NCBI RefSeq assembly: GCF_030145145.1
Contig: NZ_JAQYWD010000023.1
Span: 1-64,000, forward strand
DNA from: Desulfobacula sp.
GTDB lineage: Bacteria > Desulfobacterota > Desulfobacteria > Desulfobacterales > Desulfobacteraceae
Direction: 5' to 3'
Length of the DNA stretch: 64,000 nucleotides
Notes under the pieces: model-generated
What the model saw: the letters and a program-made list of their open reading frames with translations, nothing else
Told to the model about the DNA's origin: nothing
Databases searched by the model: none
Shown here: positions 23,935 to 32,461 of the stretch, in pieces
Numbering within the stretch: position 1 is the first letter of the stretch
Layout: every line of letters begins with the position of its first letter
Position numbers and translations under genes: made by a program

Positions 23935-26900
23935 TTATTTCTGGGTGTTATGCAAAATCGGTATCGCATCTTCCAGGTTCAATTGTTTATCCTTGTTGAC
24001 ATCTGCTTCCATGGACAAAATAGCAGGGGTGCCCCCCGAGATCACGCCCAGGACCTTTAAGGCATCTTCCAGGTCGAGCACGGGGGGACCTGCCATGGTC
24101 GTAAAATGGTTCTGTCGGGCAAAAAACAATTCATTGACTGAAACATTGTCAAGATCTGTTGTGCGGGGATCCGTACCATAGGCATAAATTCGGTACCCGT
24201 AAATTTCACCGGGTTTAAGGATGTTGACAGGAACAATATAACTGCTGGCATCCAGGATACCGGATTGATGGATTATCTGATTCCAGTGCTGATAGATTCT
24301 CACCCGATAAAAATAGGGTCCCCCTGCAGGGTCGGTCCAGTCTATCACCGGTCTGTCCGAAGAGACTACAGCACCATTGGCCGGAATCATATACGAGACA
24401 AGGGGAACCGGTTGTTTGACAAGGGTATCGGTTGCCGTGGCCGTATTGCCGTCCTCATCCTCAACCGTAAAGGTATACAGGCCTTCCGGTACATCCCCAT
24501 AGGCCCCATATCTCAGTTCATTCCAGTACTCTGCGGTATGGTCGTCGCCGGGGGAGTCATAATTGAGCTGCAGGGTGCCAATAATGCCTGGGCCCTGCAC
24601 AGTCACGGATTTGATATTACCCGGCACCCCATCCGCGTCCGTCACCTTTACGGAAAATTGAATCCAATGGGAGGGGTCCCCTGTAACCGGGTGCTGAAGA
24701 TAGGTGACAGCAGCGCCAAAATGATCCGTGTCAATCCCGGGCTGATGTGACCCTGAAGTTACAGCGGGTTCTGTCTTGAAATTAACGGCCCGATAACCGC
24801 TCCAGGGAGAAGAGGATCCATTATCGGTATTTTGATCCCAGAACCGGTCCCGGGTGGTGACACGAAACCCGTAGAGCTCGCCCTTTTTAAGGAATCCTGG
24901 TGCCAGGGAATACTGGCTTTGGGTGGTCACAAAATACAGAATACCGTCATGGTGTTTATTATAAATCTCCAGACGGTAAAAGGCAGGGTCTGTTTCATCC
25001 GCTGCCGTGACATCTGCCCAGTCAAACTCGGCACCAGTACCATTTACCACAACACTTAGCGAGGATTCGGCCGGGTAACCCATGGGGTTCACGGTCAAAT
25101 CTTCTGTTGTGGAATTTTGATTTCCGTCTTTATCCACCACCACAAAGGTATACGTTCCGTTTTGCGGTGCTACATGGGCATCGTTTGAATAAATGGCACA
25201 GATGTCTGATTCATTGTATTCATAATACAGGTCTGTTTGCGTTGTTCCATCCGAATGTGTGACCTTGACACTTTGGATATTGCCCGGCGCACCCTGGGCA
25301 TCATATACCCGGATCCAGAAACTGGTCAGGGTGCCAATGTAATCGTTAGACCAGGTAGCAACCCCGTTAGTCTCAGCTTCAATATACGGTTTATCTGTCC
25401 TGGTGGTGGTGGTAAACTTGGGATAGTTATTTGAGGCATCCCTGGGGGGAAACGCTATATTTTCATCTGTATCAAACCCTCGATGACCATCCCGGGCTTC
25501 CAACCGGTACTGGTAGATTGTTCCTGGATTCAACACACCTGGCGGCACTGTGTAAGTGGTCACATTGTTCACATTCCCTTTCCATATGGTGCTGGTCCTG
25601 TTTTCATCATATATCCGGACCCGATATTTATCAGCCCCAGACACGGCATTCCAGGTAAAAGTCGGTGTGGTGCCGCTAACAACGCAGGTCAGCCCAATCT
25701 CCTGGGGTGGGGTAATATTGGTCCCTTCCAACATATCAGTGACCGATCCTTCACTCCCATCCGGATCAACGGCAAAAAACCTGACCCCGGCAAAATTTGA
25801 CGGCAGCATGCCGGAATCTATCCATCCGGTATAATACCCCAGGGTGCCATTTTCAGGATAATCAAAGCTCAAATCAAGCTGGTCCTCACCGATCAGGGTG
25901 CCGTTCTCGTCCACAGGTCTTGCCACTACATGGTGAGAACTGCCATTATATGCCACCCCGTCATGGTCAATGACCTTGACCGACATATCAATACCCGGTG
26001 TCGATCCGACATGGGACCATTTTACAGCCCCCCACCCGTCAAGATCCACTGCCGGAACCGCATCATGGGTTAAGGCAGCGTCCATGGTAAAGGGTACCCA
26101 TTGCGTATGGGACCGGTTGTCCACCTGTATCCAGTCCGAGTGGTCCACGGCCCGGATGCGGTATTGATATTGTTTGCCGGGTTGCAGTTCAGGAAGGGCA
26201 CAGGCGGTCAGGTCATAGTTTCGTCCTGTCTGGAAGAAAAACTCAGTGTCCATGCCATTTACCTCAAGGCGATAGGCAATACGGGTTCCCGATGCACTGA
26301 CCGGATCCCAGGTGACAATCGGGGTTTTTGAACCGGTATTGATTTTGACGCTGTTGACATCCACAATGGGGATGGTGATCAAATCTTTTTGGGTATCACT
26401 TTTAACTCCGATGGAGCCGTCTTTGCCGGTGACCGTGAACGTATACTCGCCAATCAGGGGAGAGCCCTGTTCTTCTCCCCAAAATTCATTATACGTAGGA
26501 TCATATTGCAGGATGCCGTCAGGATATACCTGCCGGACCGTTCCGTTGGGATCGGTAAGGGTGATGGTGTCGATATCCCAGGGAACATTTCCGGTAAATC
26601 CACTGTCAATCCCCACCGAATAGAACGTCCGCATAGTGGCGTTCCCCGAGTGAACGCTTTTCAGTTCTACATAATTGATGGGTAAATCGGCGACCAGCTC
26701 CAGATCGACATTGAGACCGGAGACATTGCCGGTGACCGGGAAGTTTATTTTTCCGCGATAATCACCGGAATTCAGTATGCCGTTGCCATCAATATCCAAA
26801 AATGCATAAAGATACAGATCTGCTGAGGAATACGGGACATCTGCCAGGGTAAAGCCGGTGGTGTTCTCAACATAGGCGCCCAGATCGGCCTCGTCACCAC

Positions 26901-29088
26901 TGGACAAAAAGTCATTGTCGGACAGATAAAGGTAGATCTTCTCTCCTGCATACCCACCGGGAACGGCTATAGTTCCCGAAACCGTGTAAACCGGTGCAAG
27001 TTTGGTGTTGTTCTCCACCCAGTCGCCGTCATTTATATCTGATGACCAGGTGCCATAGGTGATCCAGCTGCCGCCAAAGGTCTCCAGGGCTTCACCAAGG
27101 AGCGCCAGCGGCACTTTCCATTCAAGATAAGACCCTTCCGCAGAAATAAAATTGTCATCCAGGATCCCAAGATGCTGGTAATTCCCATCCCCATCCGTCT
27201 GGCTGACATAGACATTCCATTGGTCAGGTCCCGGATTATAAAAGGCATTGAAGCGCAGGGTATTTCTACCCCAGTCCTCCTGGTCTTTCCTGAATTCAAA
27301 CTGGTAATTCACTGGGGAAATTCCCTGGGGTAACTGGGTAATCGGGCTGGCTGACAATTCCATTGCCACATACAAATGCTGACCCTCTGTATCCGTTGCC
27401 AGATAGGTGTTGACAATATTCATTCCCTGAACCTCAGCCCAGCCCGGGAAAAAATCATCCGTTGGATCTGTATTGACCAGAAATTCTGCCGGCCAGGCTG
27501 ATGGTAGACCCTCAATCACAGTCGTGGAGGCTTTTGGAATCGTGAACACCCTGTACGGCGGATCAAGCTCCAGCTCTTCTGTCACTTTTACGTTGGTGAC
27601 ATAGTCCGGAAAAAGACCATTAAACACCGGTGTGGGAAAGGTGCCGGACAGGGGTTCGCCGAACGTATCAAACTGGGGCAGAAAATTTCGGATATCCAGC
27701 GGGGATTTACCGGTATTTCCGAATACGGCATTTAAATCAAACCTGTCCGTATCGAACCTATAGTGAGACATTCTCTCGGCGGTAAATGTGCCGCCTGCTG
27801 TTTGAACATATCCTGTTCCGTCATCGTCCAGGAGCGCATAGCTGCCGCTGATGCTCAGGCCGTCAGGGGCCAGGGTACCTGTCAATTCTATGCGTTTGTT
27901 TCCCCAATAGCGTAATATCATATTGACATTCGTGCCGGTAATTTTCCAATAGGGAACCCATCCCCGGATGTCAAACCCATCAATGGAAGCCCAGAAATCA
28001 GATTCATCCCGGCCCATGGACCCATTCCCGAACAGATCGCCCTCCAGAAGTACCCGAAGGGTATCCCCACTGTTATCACCGCTATTGAAAGTGACGTCCC
28101 AGGTTTCATTAAAATCCTGGGCCGTGACCGGTCGATTGCCCGCCAGAGAATCCAGCAGTTCGGCAAAAATAGTTAACACATTCTCAAATTCCTGCTCATC
28201 CCCTTCAGATTCAAGGGCAAACAGGTCATTGTCCTGATTTTCATGGTTGTCCAGTTCCTGTTTCAACGACAGGTAAGCGTCATTCAGGCTTACGGATGAG
28301 GCTTGAAGCGCTGTTTTTGCAGTGGCCAGAAGGGCTGCCCCGTTGTCGGCAAGATGTAAAAAGCCAGGGTATTTTTCAAGCAGTTCTGTCATCATATCCG
28401 GGTGAAGGTCCATCATGCCTGCGTTGGCAAGGGCCATAAGTTCCCGGATATCCGCGGCATTTAAGTCATAGGCGGTGACAATCAACACCGCCGTTTTTAC
28501 GGCATTGAGGATTGCTTTGGCAAGCAGGACATCTGTGTAATCCACTTCCGTGGCCATCAGTTCATCCGTTTCCTGTGCTGTCAACACGACATTGATCGTG
28601 GCATCAACCGCATCAAGGTCTGCCAGGGCCAGATCAATAACCCCCACCAGCCCCTGGCTCAGGACCGTTCTCACATGATCCCCGTTGGGCATGGTTTCCG
28701 GCGGGTTATAGTCACCGGCCAGCTCCGGTGCCTCACCAAAGGGTGAATCGTCATCAAGGAATGTATCCAGTTGAATCGGTATTCCCATGGCCTGAACCAG
28801 GTCTGCGATTGTTGAAAAGCTGTTATCCTCACTTGTTGTCAGGACAAAGGAAGCCAATCGGGTAACCCCCCGAAACACATGCGCCACTGGATCGGAGCCA
28901 TCGGCATCCACCGCGGCTTCAAATTTCTCATCCGCATTAAGAATGCCCTGGTAAGTCGGGTTCCCGTCGTTAAACAACAGCTGTCTTCCCTGTTCCACAA
29001 GGGCTTCTGATTGTGGAGAAGCCAATGCCAACGCCGGTAAAAGAGCCATAAAAAAGATGATCAATGAACACTTAACTTTACGATACAT
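23935..29088 (-). CDS. Giant secreted protein: helical N-terminus, Fn3-like repeats, C-terminal dockerin
   Basis: A 1717-aa protein with signal peptide (about 1-23). An all-helical, TPR-like region follows (about 24-310, starting ALVEQGRQLLFNDGNPTYQG). After it come beta-rich domains (about 310-720), a module with a calcium-loop-like DIDGNGILNSGDY near 790, and a series of fibronectin-III-like domains (about 880-1660) with recurring FTWNAVSGADKYRVRIYD, YRLEIYNKHH and YQYRIRAVD. The last 48 residues (LDLEDALKVL...DVNKDKQLNLEDAIPIL) match a degenerate type I dockerin, the second loop being the better one. AGGAGG is present before the ATG. It is the first gene of the operon that also carries the cohesin protein. 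Function unknown; a cell-surface or matrix protein is likely. Confidence 0.68.
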   Translation of the reverse strand: MYRKVKCSLIIFFMALLPALALASPQSEALVEQGRQLLFNDGNPTYQGILNADEKFEAAVDADGSDPVAHVFRGVTRLASFVLTTSEDNSFSTIADLVQAMGIPIQLDTFLDDDSPFGEAPELAGDYNPPETMPNGDHVRTVLSQGLVGVIDLALADLDAVDATINVVLTAQETDELMATEVDYTDVLLAKAILNAVKTAVLIVTAYDLNAADIRELMALANAGMMDLHPDMMTELLEKYPGFLHLADNGAALLATAKTALQASSVSLNDAYLSLKQELDNHENQDNDLFALESEGDEQEFENVLTIFAELLDSLAGNRPVTAQDFNETWDVTFNSGDNSGDTLRVLLEGDLFGNGSMGRDESDFWASIDGFDIRGWVPYWKITGTNVNMILRYWGNKRIELTGTLAPDGLSISGSYALLDDDGTGYVQTAGGTFTAERMSHYRFDTDRFDLNAVFGNTGKSPLDIRNFLPQFDTFGEPLSGTFPTPVFNGLFPDYVTNVKVTEELELDPPYRVFTIPKASTTVIEGLPSAWPAEFLVNTDPTDDFFPGWAEVQGMNIVNTYLATDTEGQHLYVAMELSASPITQLPQGISPVNYQFEFRKDQEDWGRNTLRFNAFYNPGPDQWNVYVSQTDGDGNYQHLGILDDNFISAEGSYLEWKVPLALLGEALETFGGSWITYGTWSSDINDGDWVENNTKLAPVYTVSGTIAVPGGYAGEKIYLYLSDNDFLSSGDEADLGAYVENTTGFTLADVPYSSADLYLYAFLDIDGNGILNSGDYRGKINFPVTGNVSGLNVDLELVADLPINYVELKSVHSGNATMRTFYSVGIDSGFTGNVPWDIDTITLTDPNGTVRQVYPDGILQYDPTYNEFWGEEQGSPLIGEYTFTVTGKDGSIGVKSDTQKDLITIPIVDVNSVKINTGSKTPIVTWDPVSASGTRIAYRLEVNGMDTEFFFQTGRNYDLTACALPELQPGKQYQYRIRAVDHSDWIQVDNRSHTQWVPFTMDAALTHDAVPAVDLDGWGAVKWSHVGSTPGIDMSVKVIDHDGVAYNGSSHHVVARPVDENGTLIGEDQLDLSFDYPENGTLGYYTGWIDSGMLPSNFAGVRFFAVDPDGSEGSVTDMLEGTNITPPQEIGLTCVVSGTTPTFTWNAVSGADKYRVRIYDENRTSTIWKGNVNNVTTYTVPPGVLNPGTIYQYRLEARDGHRGFDTDENIAFPPRDASNNYPKFTTTTRTDKPYIEAETNGVATWSNDYIGTLTSFWIRVYDAQGAPGNIQSVKVTHSDGTTQTDLYYEYNESDICAIYSNDAHVAPQNGTYTFVVVDKDGNQNSTTEDLTVNPMGYPAESSLSVVVNGTGAEFDWADVTAADETDPAFYRLEIYNKHHDGILYFVTTQSQYSLAPGFLKKGELYGFRVTTRDRFWDQNTDNGSSSPWSGYRAVNFKTEPAVTSGSHQPGIDTDHFGAAVTYLQHPVTGDPSHWIQFSVKVTDADGVPGNIKSVTVQGPGIIGTLQLNYDSPGDDHTAEYWNELRYGAYGDVPEGLYTFTVEDEDGNTATATDTLVKQPVPLVSYMIPANGAVVSSDRPVIDWTDPAGGPYFYRVRIYQHWNQIIHQSGILDASSYIVPVNILKPGEIYGYRIYAYGTDPRTTDLDNVSVNELFFARQNHFTTMAGPPVLDLEDALKVLGVISGGTPAILSMEADVNKDKQLNLEDAIPILHNTQK

Positions 29089-29416
29089 TCCCCCTCCTAA
29101 TTCACAATTTCATATGTGCCAGACAAAGCCTGACCCCATCCATTAAAACAAAAGATTCAAACTTGAGCTAAAAACACGCATGCCGTATTTAATACAGCAA
29201 ATTTCATACCATAACCAAGGACAATGAGCAAACAAAGAAAAGAGGATATTTTGTTGATTTGCCTTTCCCAATCAATCTCATTTATCCGACAATTTTTGTT
29301 TGGCGTTTGACAAAAAGGGGCCGACTGCATTGCCAGTCATGGTTTAACGATGGCGCTGTATCCGGAGAAACATCTCTTTACGCTGTCATTCTGGATCTTT
29401 CCTGATTTTTATGGTT
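29089..29416. other. Intergenic region before the secreted-protein operon
   Basis: This lies downstream of the T2SS/YidD/TPR transcript and upstream of the 1717-aa protein gene, both on the minus strand. It should hold the promoter of the secreted-protein operon. The best candidate, TTGGTT-18-TATTAA near 29185-29220, is weak and overlaps an 11-bp palindrome GTATTTAATAC. A copy of the REP-like motif lies at 29125. A short TTTTTGT/ACAAAAA inverted repeat is near 29290-29316. No convincing terminator, riboswitch or small gene is seen. Confidence 0.45.
29125..29137. repeat. Dispersed AAAGCCTGACCCC motif
   Basis: A perfect 13-bp copy of the inner arm of the nested inverted repeat at 13302-13384, 16 kb away, placed about 40 bp upstream of the 1717-aa protein ATG. 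Confidence 0.7.
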
Positions 29417-30388
29417 TTAAAAATCATATTTAAACATGAGGGCCACCCCATTGTTCACAAAACCGGGCTGGAATGACACGGCATCATGGTTGACACGATA
29501 GTCCTGTTTTAATCGATCAATAAACCCCTTTTTCTGCCCTTTATTGAATTTATGCGCACTGGCCACTGATCCATAAACATTCCCCGCATAAAACCCGGCT
29601 TCAACAAAAGAGATGACCCCCCCTAAAAATTCATTATCATTTTCAAATGATTGATAGGCCGCAAACATGAGGGATGTGTTTAACAGGAAGGACACCAGGG
29701 CATCCCGATATCTTTCACAATAAAAAAACCCGCCCCCGGGAATGAGAGACAATCCCCCGGCCACGGCCGGACGTTTCTGCTTTAATTGGTCAATGGTGTT
29801 CAGCGATGTCATCGTGTCGGCCATCCGGTATTTTTTTTCGCCTTCCGGACTGATCATGGAAAAATATTTTTTTGCTTCCCGGACCGGATATACGGCATAA
29901 TCGCTTCGGGATTTCAAGTCATCCGCATTGTCCAGGAGCAACCATCCGATGATAAAACAGGCCCTGTCACGGACCTCACCATTACGGGACAGTGTGATTA
30001 AATTTCTGAGAACCGATACGGCCAGGCCGGGGTTGTCCATGGCCATGTGTACTTCACTGAGTTTGAACATGGCATCGGTTGCCAATCCAGCATCAGAAAA
30101 ACGGGCCGCCATTCGTTGGAGATGCCGCCGGGCATCTTCAAGCTGGCCGGCATAAAAGAAAGCAACCCCCGTGTTATACCGGGCCATGGCCACTCGTTCA
30201 TGACGGGGGAACAAGTGAACGAACCGGATATACTCATGGGCGGCAGCAGAAAACTCTTTTTCTTCAAACAAGGTCTGGGCCAGTTGATATTGCCGCTGGG
30301 CATCCACGATCACCACGTCTGCTGGAAACCCGTTCACCGGAACGACCAACAGCAGTCCAAGAAGTATCCCCCCCAACGCCCGGTTCAT
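29417..30388 (-). CDS. TPR-type protein with C-terminal membrane hairpin, partner of YidD
   Basis: About 323 aa from the ATG at 30388, which forms an ATGA overlap with the yidD stop; a GTG at 30400 is less likely. Signal peptide (about 1-22), then TPR-like helices (about 27-170: YQLAQTLFEEKEFSAAAHEY, AMARYNTGVAFFYAGQLEDA). The C-terminal part is SLIPGGGFFYCERYRDALVS followed by two hydrophobic segments (about 220-275), a pattern I associate with DUF5683-like proteins found next to yidD. It is the last gene of the T2SS operon. A role in envelope or outer-membrane protein assembly is inferred from the context. Confidence 0.65.
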   Translation of the reverse strand: MNRALGGILLGLLLVVPVNGFPADVVIVDAQRQYQLAQTLFEEKEFSAAAHEYIRFVHLFPRHERVAMARYNTGVAFFYAGQLEDARRHLQRMAARFSDAGLATDAMFKLSEVHMAMDNPGLAVSVLRNLITLSRNGEVRDRACFIIGWLLLDNADDLKSRSDYAVYPVREAKKYFSMISPEGEKKYRMADTMTSLNTIDQLKQKRPAVAGGLSLIPGGGFFYCERYRDALVSFLLNTSLMFAAYQSFENDNEFLGGVISFVEAGFYAGNVYGSVASAHKFNKGQKKGFIDRLKQDYRVNHDAVSFQPGFVNNGVALMFKYDF

Positions 30389-30750
30389 TTGTCTGACCAC
30401 CAGAAATCATTGTTTTCAACGGGATCAAATGTATATTTTTTCCCCTTTATCCAGACCTGGGAAGCGGTTTTTACTTCATCCCTGCCACACCGGACCCATC
30501 GGTCAAGCCCCATTATCCAGCCGATCAACAGACCATGTTTTTGGATGCAGCGGTTGGCATATGTTGAACAGGACGGCGCCATGGGGCATCTGTGGCCGTC
30601 CACCGGCGAGATATAGTCCTGATACAACCGAATAAGGCCCGGAAAAGGTGCGGATACGTCTGTTTCCCCGGCACGGACCGGTGATGCAAAGATCAGCCCG
30701 ACAACAAGAACGGTCCAAACAACAGAAAACCGGTTACACCTGGGTAACAC
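30385..30750 (-). CDS. yidD: YidD-family membrane-insertion efficiency factor with a signal peptide
   Basis: 121 aa from a GTG at 30750. The YidD core is clear: LIRLYQDYISPVDGHRC, PSCSTYANRCIQKHG and a final RWVRCGRDE, with the usual Cys residues. YidD proteins help the YidC insertase put proteins into the inner membrane. Unlike the standard YidD, this one starts with a hydrophobic segment ending in an apparent signal-peptidase site (VVGLIFASPVRA), so the core would be periplasmic or membrane-tethered. AGGAGG lies six bases before the GTG; the longer ATG frame from 30801 would overlap gspE by 68 bp. It lies between gspE (17-bp overlap) and the TPR gene (4-bp overlap). Confidence 0.82.
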   Translation of the reverse strand: MLPRCNRFSVVWTVLVVGLIFASPVRAGETDVSAPFPGLIRLYQDYISPVDGHRCPMAPSCSTYANRCIQKHGLLIGWIMGLDRWVRCGRDEVKTASQVWIKGKKYTFDPVENNDFWWSDK

Positions 30751-32446
30751 GTAACACCTCCTCAATGGTTGTGGTGCCTTGAAATATTTTTTCAATGCCA
30801 TCTTGGCGCAGGGTTGTCATCTTCTGCTCAACTGCAAGGTCCCTCATTTCGGTTGAATCAGAGGACTGTAAAATAAGGGCTTTATGACGGTGGTCCAGAA
30901 CAAGGATCTCAAATATCGGCATCCGTCCCTTATACCCGGTATAAAAACACTTGCTGCACCCCTTTGCCTGGAAAATCTGCCGTTGCTCCCCGGCATCCGC
31001 CGCAAGGCCGATGCTTTTCAGGGCCAGGGCATCCGGTATATAACGCGCCTTGCAGTCATTGCACAACACCCGTATCAACCGCTGGGCAATCACGGCCCGC
31101 ACAGCCGAGGTAATCAGAAACGGTTCTATCCCCATATCCACCAGACGGGTAATGGCGCTGGCCGCGTCATTGGTATGGAGGGTTGACAATACCAGGTGGC
31201 CGGTGAGGGCCGACTGTACGGCAATGGAAGCGGTCTCATGGTCCCGGATCTCTCCGATGAGGATAACATCCGGGTCCTGCCTGACAATGGATCTGAGGCT
31301 TTTGGCAAAGGTCAGGCCTATTTTGGGATTTACCTGGATCTGGTTGATCCCTTCCAGTTTATATTCAACCGGATCTTCCACGGTAATGATATTAATATCC
31401 GGTTGGTTGATTTCCGACAGCATGGCATACAGCGTGGTTGTTTTTCCGCTGCCGGTGGGACCGGTCATCAGGATAATCCCATTGGGCAGCGAGGAAAGCT
31501 GGCGGATCAGCCCCAGCCGGCCAGGGTCAATCCCAAACTCCGACAGGGTCAGCAGGGAACTGGATTTGTCCAGCAGCCGCATGACAATCCGTTCACCAAG
31601 GGTGGTGGGAATGGTTGAAATCCTGATATCAACATTTTTATTGCCGATACGCACTTCAATGCGGCTGTCCTGGGGGAGCCGTTTTTCAGCAATATCCATA
31701 TCGGCCATGACTTTAATCCGGGTCACCAGGGAGGCCTGGATCCATTTGGGCGGTTCCAGCAAATCGTAAAGGATGCCGTCAACCCTGTACCGGACCTTTA
31801 AACTGTCCTGGCCGGGTTCAATGTGGATATCACTTGCTTTTGCTTTTACTGACTGGGAAATCATGTGATTCACCAGTTTGATGATGGGAGCGTCACTGGT
31901 ATCATCAAGGAGATCCGAGGTCTGTTGGATCTCACTCATGATACCGTCATCATCTTCCATATCATCCACTATTTTCTGGGCACTGTCACTCTTCTGATCA
32001 TAAAAATTATTAATGGTGGACAAAATCTCGCCCCGGGTGGACAGCACCAGTTGATATTTTTTAATTTTCAGCAGGATCACTAGATCATCCACCGCCTGCA
32101 GGGCGCTGGGGTCATTGACCGCAATGACAGATGTCGGAACCGCCAATGTGCTGTCTTGTTCTTTTTTGACCAGGGGAACCATGTAATAATTTTTTAAAAA
32201 ATGGATGGGGATGAGGTTGGTAAAGTCAGAACGGATATCCGTAACTGCCAGGTGCGCCTGGAAAGGAATGCCATACAACGCTTCAAACGCCTTGAGAATT
32301 AATTTTTCCGTGACAATCTTTTTGCGTATCAGCGCATCCTTCAGGGACTCCCCCTGCTTTTCGGCAGACTCCCGGGCTGCTGTCACCATATCTGCTGATA
32401 TGCCGAACCGATTTTGCAGGATGCTGGAAAGCGTTTCGATTTTCAT
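30734..32446 (-). CDS. gspE: Type II secretion ATPase GspE
   Basis: A 570-aa GspE/PilB-type AAA ATPase. It has an N-terminal MshEN-like region (about 1-150), Walker A GPTGSGKTTTLYAML near residue 330, the Asp and His boxes (VEDPVEY, STLHTNDAASAITRL), Walker B-type LRSIVRQDPDVILIGEIRD, and the zinc-binding four-Cys element CNDC...GCSKC (about 465-500) that separates GspE/PilB from retraction ATPases. GspE powers pseudopilus assembly from the cytoplasm through GspL. It starts 15 bp after gspD. The gene order L-M-N-C-D-E is unusual compared with the common C-to-N order. Confidence 0.95.
   Translation of the reverse strand: MKIETLSSILQNRFGISADMVTAARESAEKQGESLKDALIRKKIVTEKLILKAFEALYGIPFQAHLAVTDIRSDFTNLIPIHFLKNYYMVPLVKKEQDSTLAVPTSVIAVNDPSALQAVDDLVILLKIKKYQLVLSTRGEILSTINNFYDQKSDSAQKIVDDMEDDDGIMSEIQQTSDLLDDTSDAPIIKLVNHMISQSVKAKASDIHIEPGQDSLKVRYRVDGILYDLLEPPKWIQASLVTRIKVMADMDIAEKRLPQDSRIEVRIGNKNVDIRISTIPTTLGERIVMRLLDKSSSLLTLSEFGIDPGRLGLIRQLSSLPNGIILMTGPTGSGKTTTLYAMLSEINQPDINIITVEDPVEYKLEGINQIQVNPKIGLTFAKSLRSIVRQDPDVILIGEIRDHETASIAVQSALTGHLVLSTLHTNDAASAITRLVDMGIEPFLITSAVRAVIAQRLIRVLCNDCKARYIPDALALKSIGLAADAGEQRQIFQAKGCSKCFYTGYKGRMPIFEILVLDHRHKALILQSSDSTEMRDLAVEQKMTTLRQDGIEKIFQGTTTIEEVLRVTQV
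30748..30762 (-). promoter_or_regulatory. RBS and GTG deciding the yidD start
   Basis: A perfect AGGAGG (30762-30757), six bases, then GTG (30750-30748), all within the last codons of gspE. It is stronger than anything near the upstream ATG at 30801 and couples yidD to gspE translation. Confidence 0.75.
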
Positions 32447-32461
32447 GTCCCCTTCCTGCTG

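Noticed and set aside
29290-29316. TTTTTGT/ACAAAAA inverted repeat as terminator of the T2SS operon
   Set aside because: The stem is only seven weak A-T-rich pairs with no GC core, and it lies 100 bp beyond the stop.
29089-29416. A c-di-GMP or other riboswitch before the secreted-protein operon
   Set aside because: I looked for conserved GEMM-type core sequences and saw none; a covariance-model search would settle it.
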